Shown one piece after another: positions 45,196 through 53,330 of a stretch of 64,000 bases of DNA. Each line of letters begins with the position of its first letter. Position 1 is the stretch's first letter. The DNA comes from Microbacterium pullorum (GTDB lineage Bacteria > Actinomycetota > Actinomycetes > Actinomycetales > Microbacteriaceae), in NCBI RefSeq assembly GCF_014836535.1, contig NZ_JACSQP010000004.1:124001-188000 (forward strand), given 5' to 3'. A program made the translations under genes and the position numbers. Below the pieces are notes generated by a model. It searched no databases. It was not told the origin of the DNA and saw nothing but the letters and a program-made list of their open reading frames with translations.

Positions 45196-46733
45196 CGGTC
45201 GCCCTTCGAGAACATGGCGAGCATGCGCCGGGTGACGGCGAAGCCGCCGAAGATGTTGACGGATGCCAGCAGCACCGCGACCGCGGCGAGGATCTGCACC
45301 GGCGGGTCGGGGATCGTCACCTGCAGCATGGCCCCGACGACGATGATGCCCGAGATCGCGTTGGTGACGCTCATGAGCGGGGTGTGCAGGGCGTGGTGCA
45401 CCTTGCCGATCACGTAGAACCCCACGATCACCGACAGCACCAGCACCGTCAGGTGCTGCGGCAGGGGAGCGGGCGCGACCGCCGACACCGCGAACAGTGC
45501 CGCGATGCCGAGGGCGACGAGCCCGGTGCGCCCGGCGGGCGACAGGGTGCGCTTCGGGGCGGGCGCGGGCGGCGCGGCATCGGGTGTCGTCTGTGTCGGC
45601 GCCGCGGACACCTGCACCGGCGGCGGTGGCCACATCGACTCACCGTCGCGCACGACCGTGATCGATCGCTGCACGATGTCGTCGAAGTCGAGCGTCAGCC
45701 GACCGTCCTTCTGCGGCGTGAGCAGCTTGACGAGGTTGACGAGGTTGGTGCCGTACAGCTGCGACGCCTGCGCCGGCAGACGGGATGCCAGGTCGGAGTA
45801 GCCGAGGATGACCACGCCGTTGTCGGTGACGACGCGTTGGCCGTCGACCGAGCCCTCGACATTGCCGCCCTGCGCCGCGGCCATGTCGATGATGACACTT
45901 CCCGGCTTCATACTCGCCACATCGGCGGCGGTGAGCAGGCGGGGGGCGGCGCGGCCCGGGATGAGCGCGGTCGTGATGACGACGTCGACCTCGCGCGCCT
46001 GTGCAGAGTACAGCGCCGCGGCGGCGCGGTCGTAGGCCTCGCTGGTCGCCTTGGCGTAGCCGTCGCGGGAATCCATCACCTCGTCGACGACGACCGGCAG
46101 GTACTCCCCGCCGATCGAGCGCACCTGGTCGGCGACCTCGGGGCGCGGGTCGGTGGCCCGCACGATCGCGCCGAGCGACGACGCCGCGCCGATCGCGGCG
46201 AGCCCTGCGACGCCCGCGCCGGCGACGAGCACCGTGGCCGGCGGCACCTTGCCGGCCGCCGTCACCTGCCCCGTGAAGAAGCGGCCGAACTCGTGGGCGG
46301 CTTCGACGACGGCGCGGTAGCCCGAGATGTTGGCCATGGAGCTGAGCACATCCATCGACTGGGCGCGCGAGATGCGGGGCACGGCGTCGAGGGCGAGCGC
46401 GGTGATGCCGCGCGTCTGCAGCGACTCGCGCACGTCGGGCCGCAGTGCCGGTGACAGCAGCGCGATGATGGTGGCACCGTCGGCGAGAAGCGCGACCTCG
46501 TCGGGCGTCGGCGGGTTCACCTTCAGCACGACGTCGGCCGCCCACGCCTCGGCGCGCGACACGATGCGGGCGCCGGCGTCGCGATACGCGGCATCCGGAA
46601 ACGACGAAGCGACTCCCGCACCGGCCTCGACGATCACGTCGTAGCCGAGCGCGATGAGCTTCACGGTGGTCGTCGGCGTGGCGGCGACGCGGGTCTCGCC
46701 AGGCGCCTCCGCGGCGATGCCCATGCGCGTCAT
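45192..46733 (-). CDS. pntA: NAD(P) transhydrogenase subunit alpha, full length
   Basis: A 513-residue protein joining the NAD-binding domain and the membrane part in one chain, as in E. coli; many actinobacteria split them. The N-terminal domain has [20 protein letters not shown] and the NAD-binding [26 protein letters not shown] [14 protein letters not shown]; the Pro/Ala linker at about 395-410 is followed by four hydrophobic segments. ACAGGAG precedes the ATG at 46733. It partners PntB. Confidence 0.94.
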   Translation of the reverse strand: MTRMGIAAEAPGETRVAATPTTTVKLIALGYDVIVEAGAGVASSFPDAAYRDAGARIVSRAEAWAADVVLKVNPPTPDEVALLADGATIIALLSPALRPDVRESLQTRGITALALDAVPRISRAQSMDVLSSMANISGYRAVVEAAHEFGRFFTGQVTAAGKVPPATVLVAGAGVAGLAAIGAASSLGAIVRATDPRPEVADQVRSIGGEYLPVVVDEVMDSRDGYAKATSEAYDRAAAALYSAQAREVDVVITTALIPGRAAPRLLTAADVASMKPGSVIIDMAAAQGGNVEGSVDGQRVVTDNGVVILGYSDLASRLPAQASQLYGTNLVNLVKLLTPQKDGRLTLDFDDIVQRSITVVRDGESMWPPPPVQVSAAPTQTTPDAAPPAPAPKRTLSPAGRTGLVALGIAALFAVSAVAPAPLPQHLTVLVLSVIVGFYVIGKVHHALHTPLMSVTNAISGIIVVGAMLQVTIPDPPVQILAAVAVLLASVNIFGGFAVTRRMLAMFSKGDR

Positions 46734-46912
46734 GCGGGCTCCTGTGCTCGAGGCGGATCTCGCGGACGCCGCCGGGTCTGGACTGTCGATCCCGACTATA
46801 GGACGCGCTGACGACACCGGCGTCGCGGGGAGGGCGTGCAAAACCGTGTCCGGACGGTGTGGCGAGCACGCACCGCGAATGCCCGCTCGGCGGCATCCGT
46901 AGACTCGGAGCC

Positions 46913-47491
46913 ATGACCGTCGCCTCCACGCCCGCCCTCGAAGCCGACCGCCAGAACCTCATCGCCCTGATCAAGGAGGAAGCGGTCTTCCACGGCGACT
47001 TCACCCTCTCGAGCGGAGCGAAGGCCACCTATTACGTCGACATGCGCAAGCTCACCCTCGACCACCGCGCGGCCCCCGCGATCGGCCGCATCATGCTCGA
47101 TCTCGTGCGCGACCTCGACGGCGTCGTCGCCGTCGGCGGACTCACCCTCGGTGCCGACCCGATCGCCAACGCGGTGATGCACGAGTCCGTGCACGCGGGC
47201 ACGCCGCTGGATGCGTTCGTCGTGCGCAAGGAGCCCAAGGACCACGGCCGCGGCCGGCAGGTCGAGGGAGCCGACGTCGTCGGCAAGCGCGTCGTCGTGG
47301 TCGAGGACACCTCCACCACGGGACAGTCCGCGCTCAAGGCCGTCGAGGCGCTGCGCCGGGAGGGCGCGGAGCCGATCGCCGTCGCCGTGATCGTCGACCG
47401 CAAGACCGGGGCGCAGGCCGCGGTGGAGGCCGCCGGTCTGCAGTGGCTCGCCGCCATCGACCTCGACGACCTGGGCCTGCAGCCGCAGTAG
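46913..47491 (+). CDS. pyrE: Orotate phosphoribosyltransferase
   Basis: A 192-residue type I phosphoribosyltransferase. The PRPP-binding motif VVVVEDTSTTGQS is at 127-139 and the flexible loop RKEPKDHGRGRQVEG is at 105-119. It makes orotidine monophosphate in pyrimidine synthesis. I chose the ATG at 46913, where family similarity begins; only a weak site (CGGAG) precedes it, and TAGACT nearby may be a -10, so a leaderless or short-leader message is possible. The gap to pntA (46734-46912) holds one degenerate 20-bp repeat. Confidence 0.92.
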   Translation: MTVASTPALEADRQNLIALIKEEAVFHGDFTLSSGAKATYYVDMRKLTLDHRAAPAIGRIMLDLVRDLDGVVAVGGLTLGADPIANAVMHESVHAGTPLDAFVVRKEPKDHGRGRQVEGADVVGKRVVVVEDTSTTGQSALKAVEALRREGAEPIAVAVIVDRKTGAQAAVEAAGLQWLAAIDLDDLGLQPQ

Positions 47492-47508
47492 CCGGCGGGG
47501 CCGCCGGC
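47491..47508 (+). terminator. Palindromic hairpin at the pyrE stop
   Basis: GCCGGCGG and CCGCCGGC are perfect inverted repeats separated by GG, beginning at the last base of the pyrE stop. A terminator is likely, but the two-base loop is short. Confidence 0.45.
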
Positions 47509-47733
47509 GCTGTCGCTGCCGCTGGCGCGTTCCCGCCGTCTGGCCGGGTCACCTCTTCGCCGGTTCGTCGGCGATCGCCGGTTCTTCGGAGGCGATGGCC
47601 CGATCCGCTCCGAAGTACGGCCGTTCTCCGAAGTTGTGGCGATGGGATGCCGCGTGTCGCGCACGCCCCCCGCGGACCGCGCGCCCGCCGCGTCTGCGCC
47701 CGGGCGTCGCGGACCGCGCCGAGCGCCGGCGGG
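47509..47733. other. Intergenic region with short repeats, no gene
   Basis: No supported gene. TCGCCGGTTCGTCGGCGA and TCGCCGGTTCTTCGGAGGCGA are adjacent direct repeats near 47556-47596. CTCCGAAGT occurs twice (47608, 47626), with TTCGGAG inverted at 47585. Further on, CGCGGACCGCGC occurs twice near 47675 and 47720. The region lies between convergent genes. Confidence 0.5.
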
Positions 47734-47916
47734 TCAGGCCTGGAAGATCGGCAGCTGCGACGCCAGAGCCAGCAGCAGTCCGAGCAGCGTCAGCACCAGC
47801 ACGGAGCGACGGTTGGTCGTCGCACCCGCAGCGGTCGCCTGGCGCGAGGATCGCACGAAGATCATGAGCGCCACCAGCAGCACCAGCAGGCCCGTCACGC
47901 CCAGCACGATCGCCAT
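47734..47916 (-). CDS. Small two-helix membrane protein
   Basis: A 60-residue protein, MAIVLGVTGLLVLLVALMIF then a basic loop (SSRQATAAGATTNRRS) and a second hydrophobic helix. It starts one base after the stop of the 36-residue ORF and is last in a chain of four touching genes. I do not recognise it. Two short helices with a positive loop are consistent with a membrane accessory peptide. Confidence 0.6.
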   Translation of the reverse strand: MAIVLGVTGLLVLLVALMIFVRSSRQATAAGATTNRRSVLVLTLLGLLLALASQLPIFQA

Positions 47917-47917
47917 G

Positions 47918-48028
47918 TCAGTTCCCGCGCCCGCGCCCACGGAAGTACTGCACCACGACGATCACAAGGGTCGTCGCCGTCATCGCCGCCACCGACACCA
48001 GCAGCAGGGTCTGTTCGAACTGGTTCAC
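47918..48028 (-). CDS. 36-residue single-helix membrane peptide
   Basis: A very short ORF: VNQFEQTLLLVSVAAMTATT, more hydrophobic residues, then QYFRGRGRGN. It has one membrane helix with a basic C-terminus. Its GTG overlaps the TGA of the YdeI-like gene (GTGA), and the next ORF starts one base after its stop. The exact overlaps argue that it is translated. No function is known to me. Confidence 0.5.
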   Translation of the reverse strand: MNQFEQTLLLVSVAAMTATTLVIVVVQYFRGRGRGN

Positions 48029-48597
48029 GGGCGCTTCCCCTCCGCCGAGTCGGCGACGATCTTCGCGATGCGCGCTGCCTTCGTCTCGGGCCGCTTCGCC
48101 ATCGCGATCTGCGTGAGGGCGTACTTGCGCGCCGAGCGGGGAAAGGCATCCCAGTTCGCGCGGGCCGCGGGCACCGCGTCGAGCGCGGCCGTCAACTCCG
48201 CCGGCTCGATGTCCGCTTCGGGGCCGTCGAACATCTCCCACGCACCCGAGGCCTTGGCGGCGTCGATCACGCGGCGGCCGGCGGCGGTCATCTCCCCGGA
48301 TGCCTCCAGCTCCGCCACCCGCACCTTGTTCGTCGCCGCCCAGCCGCTGCCGGGTCGCCGGGGGGCGAACCACTGGCCGTTGCGCTCGTCGTCGAACGGA
48401 CGCACGGTGCCGTCGACCCACCCGAAGCACAGCGCCTGGCGCACGGCGTCGTCGTAGCTGACCGCCTCCAGTGCCACTCCCGCCCGGGGGCGCAGCAGCC
48501 AGACGCCGGGGGTGGTGGCGTGGTGCTCTTCGAGCCAGGCCCGCCAGGCCGCGGCATCCACCGCGTGCAGGGTCGCTGCCTCGTCGAGCACACCCAT
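48025..48597 (-). CDS. YdeI/OmpD-associated family protein
   Basis: A 190-residue protein of the YdeI family (bacteriocin-protection type). Family marks are CFGWVDGTVRPFDDERNGQWFAPR-like stretches (CFGWVDGTVRPFDDER) and a C-terminal RSARKYALTQIAMAKRPETK. The biochemical role is poorly known. Its ATG overlaps the stop of the HAD phosphatase gene by one base. Confidence 0.85.
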   Translation of the reverse strand: MGVLDEAATLHAVDAAAWRAWLEEHHATTPGVWLLRPRAGVALEAVSYDDAVRQALCFGWVDGTVRPFDDERNGQWFAPRRPGSGWAATNKVRVAELEASGEMTAAGRRVIDAAKASGAWEMFDGPEADIEPAELTAALDAVPAARANWDAFPRSARKYALTQIAMAKRPETKAARIAKIVADSAEGKRP

Positions 48598-49406
48598 CAC
48601 AGCACCTCGGGCAGCTCGGTCTCGATGGGCTCGGCGCTGACGAGATCCGCGACCGAGTCGAGGATCTCGTCGGGGCGGAACGGGTGGCGCTCGATCTCGC
48701 TGCGATCGCTGATGCCGGTGAGAACGAGTACCGAGTGCAGCCCCGCCTCGATCGCGGCGACCACGTCGGTGTCCATGCGGTCGCCGATCATGCCGGTGGA
48801 CTCCGAATGCGCGCCGATGCGGTTGAGTGCGGAGCGGAACATCATGGGGTTCGGCTTGCCGACGACGTAGGGCTCGCGCCCGGTGGCCTTCGTGATGAGC
48901 GCGGCGAACGCGCCTGTCGCGGGGACGACGCCGTGTGGCGTGGGGCCCGTGGAATCGGGGTTGGTGATGATGAACCGCGCCCCGTTGTTGATGAAGCGGA
49001 TCGCCTTGGTGATCGCCTCGAACGAGTACTGCCGCGTCTCGCCCACCACGACGTAGTCCGGCTGCGTCTCGGTCATGATGTAGCCGGCCTCGTGCAGCGC
49101 CGTGGTGAGCCCGGCCTCGCCGATGACGAACGCGGTGCCGCCGGGCAGCTGCGAGTGCAGGAAATCGGCGGTGGCCATCGCCGAGGTGAAGATCCGCTCC
49201 TCCGGCACGTCCAGGCCCGACGCGCGCAGTCGCGCGCTGAGGTCGCGGGGCGTGAAGATCGGGTTGTTCGTCAGCACGAGGAACGGCGTTCCGGTGTCGC
49301 GCCATTGCGCGAGCAACTCCGCCGCCCCCGGGATGGGGCGGTTCTCATGGACGAGCACGCCGTCCATGTCGGTCAGCCAGCAGTCGATGTCGGCGCGGGT
49401 CCGCAT
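48597..49406 (-). CDS. HAD-IIA family (NagD-like) phosphatase
   Basis: A 269-residue phosphatase. The nucleophile and acid Asp13 and Asp15 are in [16 protein letters not shown] follows, [14 protein letters not shown] gives the Lys, and [20 protein letters not shown] gives the metal-binding aspartates. The NagD group removes phosphate from nucleotides or from damaged glycolytic products such as phosphoglycolate. It heads the operon that continues with YdeI and two tiny membrane ORFs. Confidence 0.9.
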   Translation of the reverse strand: MRTRADIDCWLTDMDGVLVHENRPIPGAAELLAQWRDTGTPFLVLTNNPIFTPRDLSARLRASGLDVPEERIFTSAMATADFLHSQLPGGTAFVIGEAGLTTALHEAGYIMTETQPDYVVVGETRQYSFEAITKAIRFINNGARFIITNPDSTGPTPHGVVPATGAFAALITKATGREPYVVGKPNPMMFRSALNRIGAHSESTGMIGDRMDTDVVAAIEAGLHSVLVLTGISDRSEIERHPFRPDEILDSVADLVSAEPIETELPEVL

Positions 49407-49448
49407 GTGGCCAGCCTATCGGCGCCCGGTGGCTCTAATGTCGGGAGA

Positions 49449-50426
49449 GTGGCACGACGCGCAGACGACTGGGACCCCGAACGGCTTCCCGACCTCTCGG
49501 GACGCCGCTACCTGATCACCGGAACGAACAAGGGCCTGGGGTTCTTCTCCGCCCTGCAGCTGGCCGGCGCGGGCGCCCACGTCGTGATGACGGGACGCAA
49601 CCCCAACCGTCTCGCCGCCGCCCGCACCGCGCTGTTGCGCAACCTTGCGGATGCCACGCCCGGCACCGTGGAGACCCTGCTGCTGGACACCAGCAATCTC
49701 GGCTCGGTGCGCGCTGCCGCCGCCACCGCCCGCGGGCGACGGGGTCTGGACGGTCTGCTGCTGAACGCGGGCGTCGTGCACCCGCCCAAGACCCGGCAGC
49801 TCACCGCGGACCGGCACGAGATGGTGCTCGCCAGCAACGTGCTCGGCCACTTCGCGCTCGCCGGCGAGCTGCTGCCGGCGCTCGCCGCCGCGGGTGGCCG
49901 CATGGTGTGGGTGGGCAGCGTCGCCACGAACCTGTGGAAGTACGATCCCATCGACCCTGAACTCGAGACCGACTACACCCCGTGGCGCGCGTACGTGCAG
50001 TCGAAGGTCATGACGGCGTCGCTGGGCTTCGAGGCCGACCGCAGGCTGCGGGCCGCCGGCGTGCCGGCCGGCAGCGTCGTGGCCCACCCCGGCTACTCCA
50101 CGAGCGGCCGCACCCGTGGCATCCTCGGGGTCAACGAGCCCAGCCGCGGCACGCGCTTCACCGACAGCATCCAGGCCGCGTTCGCGCAGTCGAAGGAACG
50201 CGGCGCCTGGCCGCTCGTGCGGGCGCTCGCCGACCCCGCCGCGGAGAGCGGATCGTTCTGGGGTCCGGGCCTGGTGACCCTCGGCGCCCCGCGCCGCGCG
50301 AACCCGCCGAAGATCACGACCGATCCCGAGCGTGGCGCCCGCCTGTGGGACTTCTGCCAGACGGCGACACGCGTGGCCTGGCCGTTCGAGAAGTCCGCGC
50401 GCGCGAAGCGACGCTGGCGGGGCTGA
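49449..50426 (+). CDS. Short-chain dehydrogenase, retinol-dehydrogenase-like
   Basis: A 325-residue long SDR. TGTNKGLGF near 24-32 binds NAD(P), LLLNAGVVHPP replaces NNAG, and YVQSK holds Tyr and Lys, with Ser in WVGSVAT. The C-terminal extension and this motif set match the WWOX/retinol dehydrogenase-like group. The GTG at 49449 is chosen because it follows the gap to the divergent HAD gene. Substrate unknown. Confidence 0.86.
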   Translation: MARRADDWDPERLPDLSGRRYLITGTNKGLGFFSALQLAGAGAHVVMTGRNPNRLAAARTALLRNLADATPGTVETLLLDTSNLGSVRAAAATARGRRGLDGLLLNAGVVHPPKTRQLTADRHEMVLASNVLGHFALAGELLPALAAAGGRMVWVGSVATNLWKYDPIDPELETDYTPWRAYVQSKVMTASLGFEADRRLRAAGVPAGSVVAHPGYSTSGRTRGILGVNEPSRGTRFTDSIQAAFAQSKERGAWPLVRALADPAAESGSFWGPGLVTLGAPRRANPPKITTDPERGARLWDFCQTATRVAWPFEKSARAKRRWRG

Positions 50427-50433
50427 CCTCAGC

Positions 50434-51078
50434 TCAGGCGGTGATCCAGATCGCCTCGGGCGCGCCTTCGGGCAGTCCTACAGGCGGAGCACCGTCGATC
50501 GAGACGTGGCCGCCACCGATCACCGTGATCGTGTGGCCCACGTCGATGCCGGCATCCTCGCACGCGCGCAGCAGGGCGGCGTCGCGGTCGCTCACGCGCA
50601 GCACGCGTCCGCTGTGCCCCGCGGGGGCGCTGGCCAGCAGCACGAACGGCTCGCGGTGCACCTCGCCGTCGGCATCGGGGATCGCGTCGCCGTGCGGGTC
50701 GAACCGCGGGTGGCCGAGCCGGGCCGCGATGCCCTCCAGCAGCCGGTCGCTGATCGTGTGCTCGAGCACCTCGGCCTCGTCGTGCACCTCGTCCCACGCG
50801 TAGCCGAACTCGCGTACGAGCCACGTCTCCACCAGGCGATGCCGGCGGATCACCGCGGCCGCCCGGCGCCGTCCCGCCGCCGTCAGCGCGACCGGCCCGT
50901 ACGGGCGGTGCGTCACCAGCCCCTGCGCGGCGAGCTTCTGCACCATCTCGGTGACGCTCGACGGTGCGAGCCCCAGCTCGGATGCCAGTCGCGAGGGTGT
51001 CACGGGCTCCGCCTGCCACTCGGTGTGGTGGTAGATCGTCTTGAGGTAATCGTCGACGGCGGTGGGGGAAGCGGGCAC
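50434..51078 (-). CDS. mntR: MntR-like manganese-dependent DtxR family repressor
   Basis: A 214-residue DtxR-fold regulator with an N-terminal winged helix (LASELGLAPSSVTEMVQKLA), a metal-binding dimer domain and a C-terminal SH3/FeoA-like domain. The metal ligands read as a manganese sensor: Asp10 where IdeR has Met10 (as in Bacillus MntR Asp8), His80, Glu84, His99, Glu103 where IdeR has Cys102 (as in MntR Glu99), Glu106 and His107. It follows mntH by 22 bases on the same strand. With manganese bound it should shut off mntH through the palindromes at 52393-52437. Confidence 0.9.
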   Translation of the reverse strand: MPASPTAVDDYLKTIYHHTEWQAEPVTPSRLASELGLAPSSVTEMVQKLAAQGLVTHRPYGPVALTAAGRRRAAAVIRRHRLVETWLVREFGYAWDEVHDEAEVLEHTISDRLLEGIAARLGHPRFDPHGDAIPDADGEVHREPFVLLASAPAGHSGRVLRVSDRDAALLRACEDAGIDVGHTITVIGGGHVSIDGAPPVGLPEGAPEAIWITA

Positions 51079-51100
51079 CGTTCCAGGCTACCGGGGCGCC

Positions 51101-52402
51101 TCAGGCCCCCGTGAGGACGAGCCAGAGCAGCAGCGCGTTGAGCGCGATGAGGAACACGGATGCCGCGACCCCCGCGATCGTCGTCCAGGCCCGGTTGCGG
51201 TGCGCACCGAGCACATCGCGCCTGGCGGTGAGGGTGACCAGCGGCACGAGCGCGAACGGGATGCCGAACGACAGCACCACCTGGCTGAGGATGAGCGCGA
51301 GAGTGGGGTCGAAGCCGATCGCGAGCACCACTAGCGCCGGGATCAGGGTGACCAGGCGCCGCAGGATCAGCGGCACGCGCACATGCAGCAGCCCGTGCAT
51401 GATCTCGGCTCCCGCATAGGCGCCGACGGCGGTGCTGGCCAGGCCGCTGGCCAGCAGCCCCACCGCGAACAGCGTGGCCACGAGCGGACCGATGCCGTCG
51501 CGCAGGGCGGCGTACGCGCCCTCGAGGCTGTCGGTGCCCGGTACGCCCGCCAGTGCGGCGGCGGCCAGCAGCAGGATGCAGAGGTTCACGGTGCCGGCGA
51601 CGGCCATCGCGATGGTGACGTCCCACTTCGTGGCGCGCAGGAGACGAGCGGCGGTGATGCCGCGGCGGTCGTCGAGCGTGCCGGCATCCGCCCCCGTGGT
51701 GGGGGCGAAGCGGTCGCGGCTGAGTGCGGAGTGGGCGTAGATGGCGTGCGGCATGATCGTGGCGCCGAGGATCGAGGCGGCCAGCAGCACCGAGTCGGCG
51801 CCCTCGAAACGGGGGACGAGACCGCCCACGACACCGGCGGGGTCGGGCGGGACGACGAAGACGCCGAAGACGAAACCGATCGCGATGATGAGCACGAGTC
51901 CCGCGATGACGAACTCGAAGGCCCGCGGGCCGCGACGGGACTGCAACAGCAGCAGGCCGATCGACACGACGCCGGTGATCACGCCGCCCCACACCAGGGG
52001 GATGCCGAACAGCAGGTGCAGGGCCACGGCGCCGCCGATGACCTCGGCGATGTCGGTGGCCATCGCCACGAGCTCGGCCTGCAGCCAGTACGCCCGGCGA
52101 CCCCACGGGTTGCGCAGGCGCTGCCCGAGGACTTCGGGAAGGCTCTGACCGGTGACGATGCCGAGCTTGGCGGAGAGGTACTGGATGAGCCACGCCATCA
52201 CGTTGCCGATCACGACGACCCACACCAGCAGGTAGCCGTAGCGGGCGCCTGCGGTCATGTTGCTGGCGACGTTGCCGGGGTCGAGATAGGCGACGCCCGC
52301 GACGATCGCCGGTCCCAGCAGCCACGCCAGCCGCGTGGCGGCGGGCCCGCGCCGCGCCGGTGCGAGCGCAGGCTGGGGCTCGGAGGAGGCGGTTTTCGGC
52401 AT
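51101..52402 (-). CDS. mntH: Nramp family manganese transporter
   Basis: A 433-residue membrane transporter with eleven or so hydrophobic segments. The metal-binding DPGN is at 41-44 (AYLDPGNVASN), and the partner MPH is at 217-219 (IMPHAIYAHS) in helix 6. Nramp proteins import Mn2+ or Fe2+ with protons. The ATG at 52402 lies inside a perfect palindrome, the likely repressor site. Its operon partner is mntR. Confidence 0.95.
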   Translation of the reverse strand: MPKTASSEPQPALAPARRGPAATRLAWLLGPAIVAGVAYLDPGNVASNMTAGARYGYLLVWVVVIGNVMAWLIQYLSAKLGIVTGQSLPEVLGQRLRNPWGRRAYWLQAELVAMATDIAEVIGGAVALHLLFGIPLVWGGVITGVVSIGLLLLQSRRGPRAFEFVIAGLVLIIAIGFVFGVFVVPPDPAGVVGGLVPRFEGADSVLLAASILGATIMPHAIYAHSALSRDRFAPTTGADAGTLDDRRGITAARLLRATKWDVTIAMAVAGTVNLCILLLAAAALAGVPGTDSLEGAYAALRDGIGPLVATLFAVGLLASGLASTAVGAYAGAEIMHGLLHVRVPLILRRLVTLIPALVVLAIGFDPTLALILSQVVLSFGIPFALVPLVTLTARRDVLGAHRNRAWTTIAGVAASVFLIALNALLLWLVLTGA

Positions 52403-52437
52403 GCCGAAAAGTTAGCAGATATTTCGGTGCGCCGAAA
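52393..52437. promoter_or_regulatory. Two MntR-type operator palindromes over the mntH start
   Basis: TTTTCGGCATGCCGAAAA (52393-52410) is a perfect palindrome that includes the mntH ATG, and TTTCGGTGCGCCGAAA (52422-52437) is a second near-perfect copy. Both share TTTCGG-N4-CCGAAA and their centres are about 28 bases apart. No usual ribosome binding site is seen before the ATG, so a leaderless message is likely. Confidence 0.75.
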
Positions 52438-52471
52438 AGTGGGGTCCGTGTCGTCGGTCGGCGGCGCACCC

Positions 52472-52544
52472 GTCGGAATTCAGGCTGTGGTGGGGGCGGG
52501 TGCCCGCGCGGCCCGTCGGGGGCGCCCGCAGCCTGAATTCCGAC
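52472..52544. repeat. 16-bp perfect inverted repeat
   Basis: GTCGGAATTCAGGCTG (52472-52487) and CAGCCTGAATTCCGAC (52529-52544) are perfect inverted repeats 41 bases apart in the divergent gap between mntH and the RNA methyltransferase gene. Pairing continues imperfectly inward. No gene is present. Confidence 0.85.
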
Positions 52545-52549
52545 AGCGG

Positions 52550-52645
52550 CTCGGCCTCGGCGGCACGGCGCGGCACGGCGCGGCGCGGCGCGGCCTCGGC
52601 GGCGCGGCCTCGGCGGCCTCGGCGGGCCGGCGGGTCGGCGGCAGG
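52550..52645. repeat. GC-rich low-complexity stretch
   Basis: Irregular tandem CGGCGCGG and CCTCGGCGG units (for example CGGCACGGCGCGGCACGG) occupy the last part of the gap before the RNA methyltransferase gene. Slippage-prone sequence; no gene seen. Confidence 0.7.
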
Positions 52646-52679
52646 CAAGGCGACGGCGCGGGGTGGTTAGCCTGGTTCG

Positions 52680-53330
52680 GTGACCGAATCCGCGCCCGCG
52701 CCCGCCGTCGACGAGGCGGAGCCGACCCTTCCGTACGGGGTCGGGCCCTGGCCCGGGGGACCGGATGCCTGGCCCGACGACCCCCGCTACGACCCCGAGC
52801 TGCTCGCGCACGGCGACCGCCGCAACGTCGTCGACGGCTACCGCTACTGGACGATGGCGGCGATCGTCGCCGATCTCGACGCGAAGCGGCATCCGTTCCA
52901 CGTCGCCATCGAGAACTGGCAGCACGACATGAACATCGGCTCGATCGTGCGCAGCGCCAACGCGTTCGCCGCTGCCGAGGTGCACATCATCGGCAAGCGT
53001 CGCTGGAACCGCCGCGGCGCGATGGTCACCGACCGCTACCAGCACGTGCGCCACCACGAGGATGTCGCCGCGTTCGCGGCGTGGGCCGCCGCCGAGGAGC
53101 TGCCCATCATCGCGGTCGACAATGTGCCGGGGTCGGTCCCCGTCGACCGGGCCGAGCTCGCCGAGCGCTGCGTGCTGCTGTTCGGCCAGGAGGGACCGGG
53201 CCTCTCGCCCGAGGCGCTCGCCGCCGCCCACGGCGTGGTCGAGATCGCCCAGTACGGCTCCACCCGCTCGATCAACGCCAGCGCCGCCGCCGCGGTGGTC
53301 ATGTACGAGTGGTGCCGCCGCTGGGCGTGA
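52680..53330 (+). CDS. SpoU/TrmH family RNA 2'-O-methyltransferase
   Basis: A 216-residue SPOUT enzyme. NMNIGSIVRSANAFA (motif 1), LLFGQEGPGLS (motif 2) and SINASAAAAVVMYEW (motif 3) form the knotted SAM site. It methylates ribose in tRNA or rRNA. An N-terminal acidic Pro-rich extension of about 50 residues precedes the catalytic domain. The target nucleotide cannot be told. Confidence 0.9.
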   Translation: MTESAPAPAVDEAEPTLPYGVGPWPGGPDAWPDDPRYDPELLAHGDRRNVVDGYRYWTMAAIVADLDAKRHPFHVAIENWQHDMNIGSIVRSANAFAAAEVHIIGKRRWNRRGAMVTDRYQHVRHHEDVAAFAAWAAAEELPIIAVDNVPGSVPVDRAELAERCVLLFGQEGPGLSPEALAAAHGVVEIAQYGSTRSINASAAAAVVMYEWCRRWA

